Program-made: the position numbers and the translations under genes
Shown: positions 43,527 to 52,450 of the stretch, piece after piece
How the letters are laid out: the number at the start of each line of letters is the position of its first letter
How positions within the stretch are numbered: position 1 is the first letter of the stretch
Origin: Microbacterium sp. 4R-513
GTDB taxonomy: Bacteria; Actinomycetota; Actinomycetes; Actinomycetales; Microbacteriaceae
NCBI RefSeq assembly: GCF_011046485.1
Contig: NZ_CP049256.1
Span: 1,364,001 to 1,428,000 of the forward strand
Reading direction: 5' to 3'
Length of the DNA: 64,000 nt
The notes under the pieces: model-generated
Seen by the model: only the letters and a program-made list of their open reading frames with translations
The model's database searches: none
What the model was told of the DNA's origin: nothing

Positions 43527-44369
43527 TCAGAAGATCATCGGCCGGTCGGCGTCGTCCTCGTCGTCCGCGAAGTCCAGGTCGACGACCACGGGCACATGGT
43601 CGCTCGGCGCCTCCCCCTTGCGCTCCTCGCGGTGGATCGAGGCGCCTGCGACGGCGTTCGTGAAGGCCGGCGAGCCGAGGATGAAGTCGATGCGCATCCC
43701 CTCGTTGCGGGGGAAGCGCAGGCGCTTGTAGTCCCAGTACGTGAAGCCCGTCGGCACGAACGGGCGCACGGCGTCCGAGAGCCCGGCGGCCTCGAGAGCC
43801 GCGAATGCGGCGCGCTCGGGATGCGAGACGTGGGTCGAGAAGCCGACGACGACCGCGGGGTCGCCGTTGTCGGCATCCGTCGGCGCGATGTTGAAGTCGC
43901 CGACGAGCGCGAGTGCCAGCTCGGGGTTCGCCGCGAGGCTGGCGCGCGTGTACTCCTCGAGCGCCGCGAGCCACTCGAGCTTGTAGTCGTAGTGCGGGTC
44001 GCCCAGGGCCCGCCCGTTGGGGACGTACAGGCTCCAGACGCGCACCCCGCCGACTGTCGCACCGATCGCGCGCGCCTCGGGCGGGATGTCGGGCCCGAAG
44101 CGCCCCTTGTCGAAGCCCGGCATGGCGGGGAACGCGTGCTCGACATCGGCCAGCGGCTCACGGCTCGCGATCGCGACGCCGTTCCACTGCGAGAACCCGT
44201 GCGCCTCGACGTGGTACCCCGCGTCGTGGAACGCCTCGAACGGGAACTGCTCGGCCTTGCACTTGATCTCCTGCATCGCGAGAACGTCGATGCTCTCGCG
44301 CACCGCGAAGTCGACGATGCGGTCGACGCGAGCACGGATGGAGTTGACGTTCCAGGTGGCCAGACGCAT
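43527..44369 (-). CDS. xthA: Exodeoxyribonuclease III
   Basis: AP endonuclease / 3'-5' exonuclease of base-excision repair, 280 residues. EEP-fold motifs: MRLATWNVNSIRARVDRIVD, LAMQEIKCKAEQFPFEAF (metal Glu), SLYVPNGR, LALVGDFNIAPTDADNGD (Asp/Asn), FTYWDYKRLRFPRNEGMRID and APSDHVPVVVDLDF (catalytic His). Start ATG with TAGGCT 13 nt upstream. First clearly core gene to the right of the accessory region. Confidence 0.95.
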   Translation of the reverse strand: MRLATWNVNSIRARVDRIVDFAVRESIDVLAMQEIKCKAEQFPFEAFHDAGYHVEAHGFSQWNGVAIASREPLADVEHAFPAMPGFDKGRFGPDIPPEARAIGATVGGVRVWSLYVPNGRALGDPHYDYKLEWLAALEEYTRASLAANPELALALVGDFNIAPTDADNGDPAVVVGFSTHVSHPERAAFAALEAAGLSDAVRPFVPTGFTYWDYKRLRFPRNEGMRIDFILGSPAFTNAVAGASIHREERKGEAPSDHVPVVVDLDFADDEDDADRPMIF

Positions 44370-44376
44370 GGCGTCA

Positions 44377-44382
44377 AGCCTA
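44377..44382 (-). promoter_or_regulatory. Leaderless -10 box (TAGGCT) of xthA
   Basis: First T (44382) is 13 nt before ATG 44369. Confidence 0.5.
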
Positions 44383-44409
44383 GGACGGCCCGCCGACGGC
44401 GAGGAGACG

Positions 44410-44449
44410 GGAAAGGCCGGGTCGACGGATGCCGCGACCCGGCCTTTCC
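44410..44449. other. Strong 15-bp hairpin in a divergent promoter region
   Basis: GGAAAGGCCGGGTCG (44410-44424) pairs perfectly with CGACCCGGCCTTTCC (44435-44449). It looks like an intrinsic terminator but lies between two divergent genes, where none is expected. Confidence 0.6.
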
Positions 44450-44500
44450 GGGGCAGGCCGCGGGCGTCTCGCGGCCCGACCAGGCGAAAAGCAGGTCGGG

Positions 44501-44506
44501 TACAGT
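44501..44506 (+). promoter_or_regulatory. Leaderless -10 box (TACAGT) of the sugar operon
   Basis: First T exactly 12 nt before GTG 44513. Confidence 0.6.
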
Positions 44507-44512
44507 GTGGTT

Positions 44513-45700
44513 GTGGTGCGCCGCACGTCTCCTCCCGGCTCGCAGAGCTCGCTCCGCGAGGCGAACCGCGCGCGCCTCGTCGAGTCGCTCAAGCGCCACG
44601 GACGCCTGACTCAGGTCGAACTCGCCGGCAGCACGGGCCTTTCGCCCGCCACCGTGTCGAACATCGTCAAGGAGCTCACGGCAGCGGGCCTCCTGCACAC
44701 ATCCTTCACTTCGCGCAGCGGCCGACGCGCGACCCTCGTCTCGCTCGCGCGCCAGCTCGGGCTCGTCGCCGGGGTCCACTACACATCGCGCCAGCTGCAC
44801 ATTGCAATCGCCGACGTCACGCGCACGGTCGTGAGCCAGACCTCGCTCCCGCTTCCGCTCGACCACCGTCACGACGCGCAACTCGACCGCCTCGCGATCC
44901 TCCTGAGCGAGCTGATGGAGTCGCTCGGCAGCACGGTCGGCGACCTTCTGGCCGTCGGCCTCGCACTCCCCGCATCGATCGACCCGCGCACCGGCATGGT
45001 GTCGACGCCCGGCCTCCTCCGCGGCTGGGAGGGCGTCGACGTGGCCGCGAGCCTCATGGAGCGCATCGGGCGCCCCGTCTACGTCGACAGCGAGGCGAAT
45101 CTCGGGGGCCTCGCCGAGGCGCGCGAGGGCAGCGGACGGGCGGCCTCGTCATCCGTCTTCATCCGGGTCGGCCACACGATCAGCGCGGGCCTCATCGTGA
45201 ACGGTGATCTCTTCCGCGGCGTCAACGGCAAGGCGGGGCAGATCGGGCACGTGACGATCGACGAGAACGGGCCCATCTGCCGGTGCAGCAACCGCGGATG
45301 CCTCGAAACCTATGCCGGCGGGCCGGCACTCCTCTCGCTCTTCCCGCCGAGCGCCGGCATGCAGCGCATCAGCGACCTGCTGCAGGCTGCCGAGGACGGC
45401 GACGGGAGCTCCCGCCGCGTCATCGCCGACGCCGGCCGGCACATCGGCATCGCGGCAGCGAGCCTCTGCAACCTGTTCGACCCCGAGCTCATCGTGGTGG
45501 GCGGGGAACTCGCACAGGCCGGTGAGATCCTGATGGCGCCCATGCGGCACTCGCTCGAGCGCACAGCGCTCGCGTCCGCAGACGGTCTCCCCGAGATCGT
45601 CGGGGCGTCGTTCGGCGAGTGGGCCGAGACGCGCGGCGCGATCGCGATCGCGCTCGACCACGTGACCGTCGACGCGGAAGTGATCCCCGTCTCGGCATGA
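44513..45700 (+). CDS. ROK-family transcriptional regulator
   Basis: 395 residues. N-terminal MarR-like HTH (HGRLTQVELAGSTGLSPATV) and a ROK sugar-kinase-like domain. The zinc/ROK signature ICRCSNRGCLETYAGG is intact, and GLALPASIDPRTGMVSTPGL marks the substrate cleft. No clear phosphate-1 ATP motif, as in XylR/NagC/Mlc-type repressors that bind a sugar. GTG 44513 has a -10 box 12 nt ahead; GTG 44516 is the next codon. It heads the operon with a CUT2 sugar ABC transporter (ATGA overlap) and probably responds to that sugar. Confidence 0.9.
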   Translation: MVRRTSPPGSQSSLREANRARLVESLKRHGRLTQVELAGSTGLSPATVSNIVKELTAAGLLHTSFTSRSGRRATLVSLARQLGLVAGVHYTSRQLHIAIADVTRTVVSQTSLPLPLDHRHDAQLDRLAILLSELMESLGSTVGDLLAVGLALPASIDPRTGMVSTPGLLRGWEGVDVAASLMERIGRPVYVDSEANLGGLAEAREGSGRAASSSVFIRVGHTISAGLIVNGDLFRGVNGKAGQIGHVTIDENGPICRCSNRGCLETYAGGPALLSLFPPSAGMQRISDLLQAAEDGDGSSRRVIADAGRHIGIAAASLCNLFDPELIVVGGELAQAGEILMAPMRHSLERTALASADGLPEIVGASFGEWAETRGAIAIALDHVTVDAEVIPVSA

Positions 45701-46795
45701 TCCCGACCAGACGGATGCCGCGTACCCGGCGACGATCTTCGACCGTGTCCCTGCGCGGCGGCGCGCTCGCCGTCGCGCTGGCCCTGGCCGCCGCGGCCCT
45801 GACCGGCTGCACGGGCCAAGGGACCGGGACGGACGGCACCATCGCGCTGCTGCTTCCCGAGGCGAAGACCGCACGGTACGAGACCTTCGACCGCCCCTTC
45901 TTCGAGGACCGCGTCGCCGAGCTCGGCGACTTCCGCGTGCTCTACTCGAACGCCGACCAGGATGCGGCCAAGCAGCAGCAGCAGGCCGAGTCCGCTCTCG
46001 CAGCCGGTGCGCAGGTGCTCGTGCTCGACCCCGTCGACGCGAAGGCCGCCGTCAGCATCGTCGAGGAGGCGACGGCGCAGGATGTGCCGGTCGTCTCGTA
46101 CGACCGCCTCATCGCCGGCGGGGATCTCGCGTACTACGTCTCGTTCGACAACGAGAAGGTGGGGGTGCTGCAGGCGACCGCGCTCGTCGACGCCCTCGAC
46201 GCCCGCGGCGACGGGGGCAGCGGCATCCTGATGGTCAACGGCTCGCCCACCGACAGCAATGCGGCGCTCTTCCGCGACGGCGCTGCAACCGTGCTCGACG
46301 AGAGCGGGCTGCGGATCCTCGCCGAATACGACACGCCGGACTGGAGTCCCGACAAGGCGCAGGAGTGGGTCGCGGGGCAGATCGCGCAATACGGCGACGA
46401 CATCGCGGGGGTCTACGCCGCGAACGACGGCACCGCGGGCGGTGCCATCTCGGCCCTGCGAGCCGCGGCAGTCGAACCGCTCCCGATCGTGACGGGTCAG
46501 GATGCCGAGCTCTCGGCGCTGCAGCGGATCGTCACGGGCGACCAGTACATGACCGTCTACAAGGCGATCAAGCCGCAGGCGGAGCTCGCCGCGGAGGTCG
46601 CGGTGACGCTGCTGCGCGGGGGGGACGGTGACGGCGCCGATGGAGGTGGACGGCGTTCCGACGACGTTGCTCGATCCCGTCGCCGTGACGAAGGACAACA
46701 TCCTGCAGACCGTCGTCGCCGACGGTTTCTGGACCGTCGACGACATCTGCACCGCCGACTACGCCGATGCGTGCCGCGCGGCTGGCATCCTGTAG
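45697..46795 (+). pseudogene. Sugar ABC transporter substrate-binding lipoprotein, disrupted by a +1 shift in a G7 run
   Basis: Begins at ATG 45697 overlapping the ROK stop. A basic signal peptide ends in the lipobox LTGCTGQ (Cys28-30 region), so the product would be lipid-anchored outside the membrane. Type I periplasmic-binding fold with VVSYDRLIAGGDLAYYVSFD, like xylose/ribose-binding proteins. Seven Gs at 46618-46624 break the frame after VTLLRGG. With one G removed the protein continues TVTAPMEVDGVPTTLLDPVA and ends YADACRAAGIL at TAG 46795, giving 365 residues. As written it would lose its last strand and helix and read on wrongly. Assembly artefact or contingency site. Confidence 0.87.
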
Positions 46796-46799
46796 GCGG

Positions 46800-47684
46800 A
46801 TGTCGAACCCGGTCAGCTCTCCGCCCCGCCGCAATCGTGTGCTCACGATGCGTCGCATCGGCAAGCACTTCGGCGCCGTCAAGGCGCTCACCGACGTCGA
46901 CTTCTGGGTCAACGAGGGCGAGGTCGTCGCGCTCATCGGCGACAACGGCGCGGGCAAGTCGACCCTTGTCAAGATCCTCGCCGGCGTGCATCCGCCGGAC
47001 GCCGGATCGATCGAGTTCGACGGCGAAGAGGTCGAGATCGCCAGCCCCGCCGACTCGCAGGCCCTCGGGATCGAGACGATCTTCCAGGACCTCGCGCTCT
47101 GCGACAACCTCGACGTCGTCGCGAACCTCTGGCTCGGCCGCGAGCTCACGACGAGCGGGGGACTGGACGAGGTCGAGATGGAGCAGCGCACGTGGACGCT
47201 GCTGCGCGAGCTCTCGGCCAAGGTGCCCTCGGTGCGGATCCCCGTCGCCTCGCTCTCGGGCGGACAGCGCCAGACGGTCGCGATCGCTCGATCCCTCATC
47301 GGCGATCCGCGCGTCGTGATCCTCGACGAGCCGACGGCGGCGCTCGGCGTCGCGCAGACCGCCGAGGTGCTCAACCTCATCGAGCGTCTGCGCGAGCGCG
47401 GGCACGGCGTGATCCTCATCAGCCACAACATGGCCGATGTGCTGGCCGTCGCCGACCGCGTGGTGGTGCTCCGGCTGGGCCGCAACAACGGCGTGTTCAA
47501 TGCGGTCGACGTCACGAGCGAGACGCTCGTCGCGGCGATCACGGGAGCGGGCGTCGCCCGGCAGGAGGTCATCGAACCGACCGAGCCGTCCGCGCCGCGG
47601 GACGCGGGCGACGGGAAGATCATCCGGCTGCCGCCCGGTGGCAAGCGCGGCCGGCTCGGCGCCTCCGGCGGGAGTGAGCGATGA
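46800..47684 (+). CDS. Sugar ABC transporter ATP-binding protein, single-domain (CUT2)
   Basis: 294 residues, 4 bp after the binding-protein stop. Walker A ALIGDNGAGKSTLVKILAGV; Q-loop IFQDLALCDNLDVVANLWLG; signature ASLSGGQRQTVAIARSL; Walker B RVVILDEPTAALGVAQTAEV; H-loop VILISHNMADVLAVADRVVV. Ribose/xylose importers usually have a fused double ATPase of about 500 residues (RbsA/XylG); this one has a single ABC domain, as in FrcA-type systems, and presumably homodimerises. About 40 extra basic/proline residues at the C-terminus. Confidence 0.92.
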   Translation: MSNPVSSPPRRNRVLTMRRIGKHFGAVKALTDVDFWVNEGEVVALIGDNGAGKSTLVKILAGVHPPDAGSIEFDGEEVEIASPADSQALGIETIFQDLALCDNLDVVANLWLGRELTTSGGLDEVEMEQRTWTLLRELSAKVPSVRIPVASLSGGQRQTVAIARSLIGDPRVVILDEPTAALGVAQTAEVLNLIERLRERGHGVILISHNMADVLAVADRVVVLRLGRNNGVFNAVDVTSETLVAAITGAGVARQEVIEPTEPSAPRDAGDGKIIRLPPGGKRGRLGASGGSER

Positions 47685-48940
47685 GCGGCACGAAGGACGA
47701 CCGCGCGCCCCTGCTGGGCGACCCGGGGTCGGATGAAGAGCGGATGCTGAGCGCCGGCGCCGTCCGCCGGGCCGGCCTGGCCCTGGTCGAGCGCGTGCGC
47801 GGTGGCGATCTCGGATCACTCCCCGTCATCGTCGGGCTCATCGTCATCTGGACGGTGTTCCAGCTTCTCAACCCCGTCTTCCTCTCGAGCCGCAACCTCG
47901 TGAACCTGACGATGCAGTGCGCCGCGACGGGGACGATCGCCCTCGGCATCGTGCTCGTGCTGCTGATCGGCGAGATCGACCTGAGTGTCGGATCGGTGTC
48001 GGGGCTCGCCGCCGCGATCCTCGCGGTGACGTTCGTCGAACTGCAGTGGAATCCGCTGCTCGCGGTCGGCGCCGCGATCGTGGCGGGGGTGCTGGCGGGC
48101 CTGCTGTACGGCTATCTGTTCACGAAGTTCGGCCTGCCGAGCTTCGTCATCACGCTCGCGGGGCTCCTCGGCTTCCTCGGGCTGCAGCTGTGGGTGCTCG
48201 GGTCCGCCGGGTCGATCAATCTGCCGACCGACTCGTGGCTCGTGCAGTTCGCGCAGCAGATGTTCCTGCCCCCGTGGGCCTCGTACGCCCTCGCGGTGGT
48301 GGCCGTCGCGGCATACGCATGGTCGCTCGTCTCGCGTGCCCGGCGCCGGGCGGCGGCCAACCTCGTCAGCCAGAGCTACGCCGAGATCGCCGTGCGCTCC
48401 GTCGCGCTCCTCGTCTTCCTCCTGGTCTCGGCCTGGTACCTCAACCTGTGGCGCGGCGTGGGCCTCATGTTCTTGTTCTTCGTCGGTCTCGTTGTCGTCA
48501 TCAACCTCGTGCTCACCCGCACCCGGTGGGGGCGGTCGGTGTACGCCGTCGGCGGCTCGGTCGAGGCCGCGCGGCGCGCCGGCATCCGTGTGGACCGCAT
48601 CTACCTGAGCGTGTTCGCGCTCTGCTCGGCCCTGGCCGCGGTCGGCGGCATCCTCGCCGCTTCGCGGCTCGGCGCCGCGAACCAGAGCTCGGGCGGCGGC
48701 GACGTCAACCTCAATGCGATCGCCGCCGCCGTCATCGGCGGCGCGAGCCTCTTCGGCGGCCGCGGGACTGCGTTCTCGGCGCTCCTCGGCATCATCGTGA
48801 TCCAGTCGATCTCGTCGGGGCTCACGCTGCTGAACCTCGACTCGTCCGTCCGGTTCATGGTGACGGGAGTCGTCCTCGTCCTGGCCGTGATCGTCGACTC
48901 GATCTCGCGCCGGACCCGGGCAGCCACCGGCCGGGCGTGA
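47681..48940 (+). CDS. Sugar ABC transporter permease (CUT2)
   Basis: 419-residue membrane subunit, ATGA overlap with the ATPase. About ten helices; GIVLVLLIGEIDLSVGSVSG is the hallmark of RbsC/XylH-type permeases, along with GRSVYAVGGSVEAARRAGIR, the coupling-helix region, and AAAVIGGASLFGGRGTAFSA. A polar 45-residue N-terminal extension precedes the first helix. Completes the first transporter. The sequence YDRLI...YYVSFDN in its binding protein points toward a xylose- or ribose-like pentose (inference). Confidence 0.92.
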   Translation: MSGTKDDRAPLLGDPGSDEERMLSAGAVRRAGLALVERVRGGDLGSLPVIVGLIVIWTVFQLLNPVFLSSRNLVNLTMQCAATGTIALGIVLVLLIGEIDLSVGSVSGLAAAILAVTFVELQWNPLLAVGAAIVAGVLAGLLYGYLFTKFGLPSFVITLAGLLGFLGLQLWVLGSAGSINLPTDSWLVQFAQQMFLPPWASYALAVVAVAAYAWSLVSRARRRAAANLVSQSYAEIAVRSVALLVFLLVSAWYLNLWRGVGLMFLFFVGLVVVINLVLTRTRWGRSVYAVGGSVEAARRAGIRVDRIYLSVFALCSALAAVGGILAASRLGAANQSSGGGDVNLNAIAAAVIGGASLFGGRGTAFSALLGIIVIQSISSGLTLLNLDSSVRFMVTGVVLVLAVIVDSISRRTRAATGRA

Positions 48941-49095
48941 CTTCGTCGATTCGATTCGGTGCCTTCACTTGGCGAAGGCGTTGAGGGAACAGGCATCCAC
49001 CCTCTGTGCAATCTGTTGCGGTGTAAGCCCATTCGCGGAGCATAACGCCCGGAAAGCCTATTCCGGACGCTGGGGAAACTGTCAGCGACGCATTC

Positions 49096-49124
49096 TTGAA
49101 TCGCCGTTGCCAAAGCGTTACGTT
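49096..49124 (+). promoter_or_regulatory. Promoter of the second sugar transporter, -35 TTGAAT / -10 TACGTT
   Basis: TTGAAT (49096-49101) and TACGTT (49119-49124) with 17-bp spacing. It would give a leader of about 90 nt. The 280-bp gap between the operons otherwise holds no gene that I can support. Confidence 0.5.
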
Positions 49125-49220
49125 CACAACTTGACGACAAGAACCGCACTCGCGGATGATCGCATCAAGCGCGAAAGCCCGCGATGGCGCGCTCGCAAAT
49201 TCAACGACGAAAGGCGAATG

Positions 49221-50303
49221 ATGAGGAAGTCATCACTTCTCGCCACGGTTGCACTCGGTGGTGCGGCTGTGGCCCTTCTGGCGGGGTGTTCCAGCTCCGG
49301 CGGAGGGACCCCGACCGGTGACGCAAGCGGTGGCGGCGACGCCGCCGGTGGCCGCGCCTGCGTGATCCTCCCCGACGCGGCCTCGTCGCCCCGCTGGGAG
49401 AACTTCGACCACAAGTACCTCGAAGAGGGCCTGAAGGACGCCGGCTTCGAGGCCGACATCCAGAACGCCCAGGGTGACGTCAACAAGTACGCGACGATCG
49501 CCGACCAGCAGCTCACGAAGGGCTGCGGCGTGATGCTGCTCGTCGACTACCAGGGTGCCGCCGAGGGCGTCGCCGCCAAGGCCAAGGGCGAGGGCATCCC
49601 CGTCATCGCCTACGACCGTCCGTTCACTGGCGCCGACTACTACGTGTCGTTCGACAACACCAAGGTCGGCGAGCTCGAGGGTCAGACGGTCCTCGACGGG
49701 CTCAAGGCCGCCGGCAAGGACCCGGCGACCGCGACCGTCGTCTACATGGGCGGCGACCCGACCGACGGCAACGCCAAGATGTTCCACGACGGCGCCGTCA
49801 AGGTCATGGAAGAGGCCGGCATCAAGCCCGCGGCCGAGCCCCCGGGGGTCTGGGACCAGGCCAAGTCGCAGACCAACTTCGAGCAGGCCCTCACCGGCCT
49901 GGGCGGCAAGGTCGACGGCGTGTGGGTCGCGAACGACACCAACGCCGCCGGTGTCATCAAGGTGCTGCAGGACAACAACCTGACCGGCGTGGCCGTGTCG
50001 GGTCAGGACGCGAACGTCGCGGGCCTGCAGAACATCCTGCTCGGCTGGCAGACCGCCACGGTCTACAAGCCCGTCAAGGACGAGGCGACCGCGGCCGTCG
50101 AGACGGCAGTCGCGCTCCTGAAGGGCGAGAAGGTCGACGCGCAGGCCAAGCTCGACGATGGCACGCCCTACATCCAGGTCACCCCGATCCTCGTCGGGCC
50201 CGACAAGGTCAAGGACGTCATCGCAGCGGGCGACGCGAAGTACAGCGAGGTCTGCACGGCCGATGTCAAGGCCAAGTGCGACGAGTACGGCGTGACGGAG
50301 TAA
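49221..50303 (+). CDS. Sugar ABC transporter substrate-binding lipoprotein (CUT2)
   Basis: 360-residue lipoprotein. Signal peptide KSSLLATVALGGAAVALLAG then Cys of the lipobox LLAGCSS, followed by a Gly/Ser-rich linker. Type I fold with VIAYDRPFTGADYYVSFDNT, as in xylose-binding XylF (YDRLI-x5-D-x3-SFDN), and VAVSGQDANVAGLQNILLGW. Paralogue of the binding protein at 45697. ATG 49221 preferred to 49218 because AAGG is better spaced. A strong hairpin between this gene and the ATPase would keep its expression higher than the rest. Confidence 0.92.
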   Translation: MRKSSLLATVALGGAAVALLAGCSSSGGGTPTGDASGGGDAAGGRACVILPDAASSPRWENFDHKYLEEGLKDAGFEADIQNAQGDVNKYATIADQQLTKGCGVMLLVDYQGAAEGVAAKAKGEGIPVIAYDRPFTGADYYVSFDNTKVGELEGQTVLDGLKAAGKDPATATVVYMGGDPTDGNAKMFHDGAVKVMEEAGIKPAAEPPGVWDQAKSQTNFEQALTGLGGKVDGVWVANDTNAAGVIKVLQDNNLTGVAVSGQDANVAGLQNILLGWQTATVYKPVKDEATAAVETAVALLKGEKVDAQAKLDDGTPYIQVTPILVGPDKVKDVIAAGDAKYSEVCTADVKAKCDEYGVTE

Positions 50304-50315
50304 CTTCGGCACCGA

Positions 50316-50344
50316 GGGGCGCCACGACAGCGTCGTGGCGCCCC
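50316..50344 (+). terminator. Strong hairpin between binding-protein and ATPase genes
   Basis: 13-bp perfect arms (50316-50328, 50332-50344) with a 3-base loop, followed by TTAT. Likely a partial terminator or mRNA-stabilising 3' end setting binding protein in excess over the membrane parts. Confidence 0.75.
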
Positions 50345-50377
50345 TTATCCGTCTGATCACACCGCAAGGAAGCGAGC

Positions 50378-51166
50378 ATGTCAGAACCCATCATCGAACT
50401 TCGGGGCGTGAAGAAGTCATTCGGCCCCGTGAGTGTGCTCAAGGGCGTGGACCTCAAGGTCTACCCGGGGAAGGTCACCGCCCTCGTCGGTGACAACGGA
50501 GCGGGAAAGTCGACGCTCATCAAGGGCCTCGCCGGTGTGCAGCCCTACGACGAGGGAGAGGTCCTCGTCGACGGCGAGCACCGCCCGCTGCACACGCCGC
50601 GCGAGGCGGCGGCCCTCGGCATCGAGGTCGTCTACCAGGACCTCGCGCTGTGCGACAACCTCGACATCGTCCAGAACATGTTCCTCGGCCGCGAGGAGCT
50701 GTCCGTCGGCACCTTCGACGAGGGACGCATGGAGAAGGAGGCGTCCGACACCCTGCGGTCGCTGTCCGTCCGCACGGTCAAGTCCGTGCGCCAGAAGGTG
50801 TCGAGCCTGTCAGGCGGCCAGCGGCAGACCGTCGCGATCGCCCGCGCGGTGCTCAAGAAGGCTCGCGTCGTGATCCTCGACGAGCCGACGGCCGCGCTCG
50901 GCGTCGCCCAGACCGAGCAGGTCCTCCACCTCGTGGAGCGCCTGGCCGAGCAGAACGTCGCCGTGGTCCTCATCAGCCACAACCTGGCCGACGTCTTCGC
51001 CGTCGCCGACGACATCGCCGTGCTCTACCTCGGGCAGATGGTCGCGCAGATCGACACGAAGGACACCAACCGCGACGACGTGGTCGGCTACATCACCGGC
51101 ACGAAGACGATGGGCGTCGAGCTCATCGGCACGACGAACATCGACACCAACGGGGGTGCGGCATGA
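50378..51166 (+). CDS. Sugar ABC transporter ATP-binding protein, single-domain (CUT2)
   Basis: 262 residues, one complete ABC domain only. Walker A ALVGDNGAGKSTLIKGLAGV; Q-loop VYQDLALCDNLDIVQNMFLG; signature SLSGGQRQTVAIARAVL; Walker B RVVILDEPTAALGVAQTEQV; H-loop VVLISHNLADVFAVADDIAV. Highly similar in motif wording to the ATPase at 46800, so the two transporters are paralogues. Overlaps the permease start (ATGA). Confidence 0.93.
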   Translation: MSEPIIELRGVKKSFGPVSVLKGVDLKVYPGKVTALVGDNGAGKSTLIKGLAGVQPYDEGEVLVDGEHRPLHTPREAAALGIEVVYQDLALCDNLDIVQNMFLGREELSVGTFDEGRMEKEASDTLRSLSVRTVKSVRQKVSSLSGGQRQTVAIARAVLKKARVVILDEPTAALGVAQTEQVLHLVERLAEQNVAVVLISHNLADVFAVADDIAVLYLGQMVAQIDTKDTNRDDVVGYITGTKTMGVELIGTTNIDTNGGAA

Positions 51167-52431
51167 CCGCGAGCACCACGACCGAGGCCGGTCCCGACCC
51201 GGTCGCCGGCGACCTCATCGGAAGCGGGGTCGAGGGTGGGCTGGGCGACCAGCTGCGCGCCTGGTGGCAGCGCGTCCGGTCGGGCGACATGGGCGCCCTC
51301 CCCGCGATCGGCGGACTCGTCGTCCTGACGCTCCTCTTCGCTTCGCTGAGCCCGTTCTTCCTCACCGAGCGGAACTTCGCGAACCTCCTCAATCAGGCGG
51401 CGACGCTCGTCATGCTGGCGATGGCGCTCGTCTTCGTCCTCCTGCTCGGCGAGATCGACCTGTCCGCGGGTGTCACGGGCGGTGTCGCGATGGCGCTGTT
51501 CGTCGTGCTCAACGCGCAGTTCGGCATTCCGTGGCCCATCGCGCTGATCATCGGCTTCGTCTTCGGCATCGCGACGGGCGCCCTGATCGGCTTCTTCGTC
51601 GCGAGGGTGGGGATTCCATCCTTCGTCGTGACGCTGGGCCTGTTCCTCGGCTACCAGGGCCTCGCACTGCTCATCATCGGGTCGGGCGGGCTCTTCCGGC
51701 TGGAGGTGCCGGAGCTCATCGCTCTGCAGAACGGCAACCTTCCGCCGTGGGCCGGGTGGACGATGCTCGTCATCATCCTCCTCGTCTCGGCGGCCATGTC
51801 GTTCTGGGATCGCGCGCGCCGCCGCCGCGCCGGGGTTCCCAACCGCACGATCACGCTCGTCTGGGTGAAGCTCGCGGCCATCGCCATCATCGGCGGCATC
51901 GTGGTCTACATCCTCAACCAGAACCGTGGCCAGTCGATCATCGCGGTCGAGGGGGTGCCGATCATCGTGCCGATCGTGCTCGTCATCCTGTGGCTCGGCA
52001 CGTTCCTGCTCGACCGCACCAAGTTCGGCCGCTACGTCTACGCGATCGGCGGCAACGCCGAGGCCGCGCGTCGTTCGGGCGTGAAGGTCCGCTGGATCAA
52101 GTGGTGGGCGTTCGTGATCTGCTCGAGCCTCGCCGTCGTGTCGGCGCTGTTCAGCGTCTCGCGCGTCGGTTCGGTCGACGCGACAGTGGGACGCGACATC
52201 GTGCTGAGCGGTGTCGCGGCGGCCGTCGTCGGCGGCGTCAGCCTCTTCGGCGGGAAGGGACGCCTCATGCACGCCGCGATCGGCGCGCTCGTCATCGCGG
52301 TCATCACCAACGGCCTGGGTCTGCTGAATCTCGGCGCCGGCATCAACCTCATGGTCACCGGCGCGGTGCTGATCCTCGCCGCGACCGTCGACGCCCTGTC
52401 GCGCCTGCGCGGCAACGGCGTGCGCACCTGA
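51163..52431 (+). CDS. Sugar ABC transporter permease (CUT2)
   Basis: 422-residue permease with MLAMALVFVLLLGEIDLSAG (RbsC/XylH hallmark), GRYVYAIGGNAEAARRSGVK (coupling region) and AAAVVGGVSLFGGKGRLMHA. N-terminal cytoplasmic stretch of about 55 residues. Second copy of the tandem pair. An intrinsic terminator follows. The sugar is probably a pentose, and the ROK gene upstream of the first operon may control both. Confidence 0.92.
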   Translation: MTASTTTEAGPDPVAGDLIGSGVEGGLGDQLRAWWQRVRSGDMGALPAIGGLVVLTLLFASLSPFFLTERNFANLLNQAATLVMLAMALVFVLLLGEIDLSAGVTGGVAMALFVVLNAQFGIPWPIALIIGFVFGIATGALIGFFVARVGIPSFVVTLGLFLGYQGLALLIIGSGGLFRLEVPELIALQNGNLPPWAGWTMLVIILLVSAAMSFWDRARRRRAGVPNRTITLVWVKLAAIAIIGGIVVYILNQNRGQSIIAVEGVPIIVPIVLVILWLGTFLLDRTKFGRYVYAIGGNAEAARRSGVKVRWIKWWAFVICSSLAVVSALFSVSRVGSVDATVGRDIVLSGVAAAVVGGVSLFGGKGRLMHAAIGALVIAVITNGLGLLNLGAGINLMVTGAVLILAATVDALSRLRGNGVRT

Positions 52432-52450
52432 CGGGCCCGACCGTCAGCAC

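Noticed and set aside
50650..51162. N-terminal extension of the second sugar permease into the ATPase gene
   Set aside because: Reads the ATPase out of frame; ATG 51163 gives a normal permease with the usual ATGA overlap.
45697..52431. Naming the tandem transporters xylFGH
   Set aside because: Binding-protein motifs lean to xylose/ribose, but no xylose isomerase or kinase genes lie nearby and the ATPases are single-domain.
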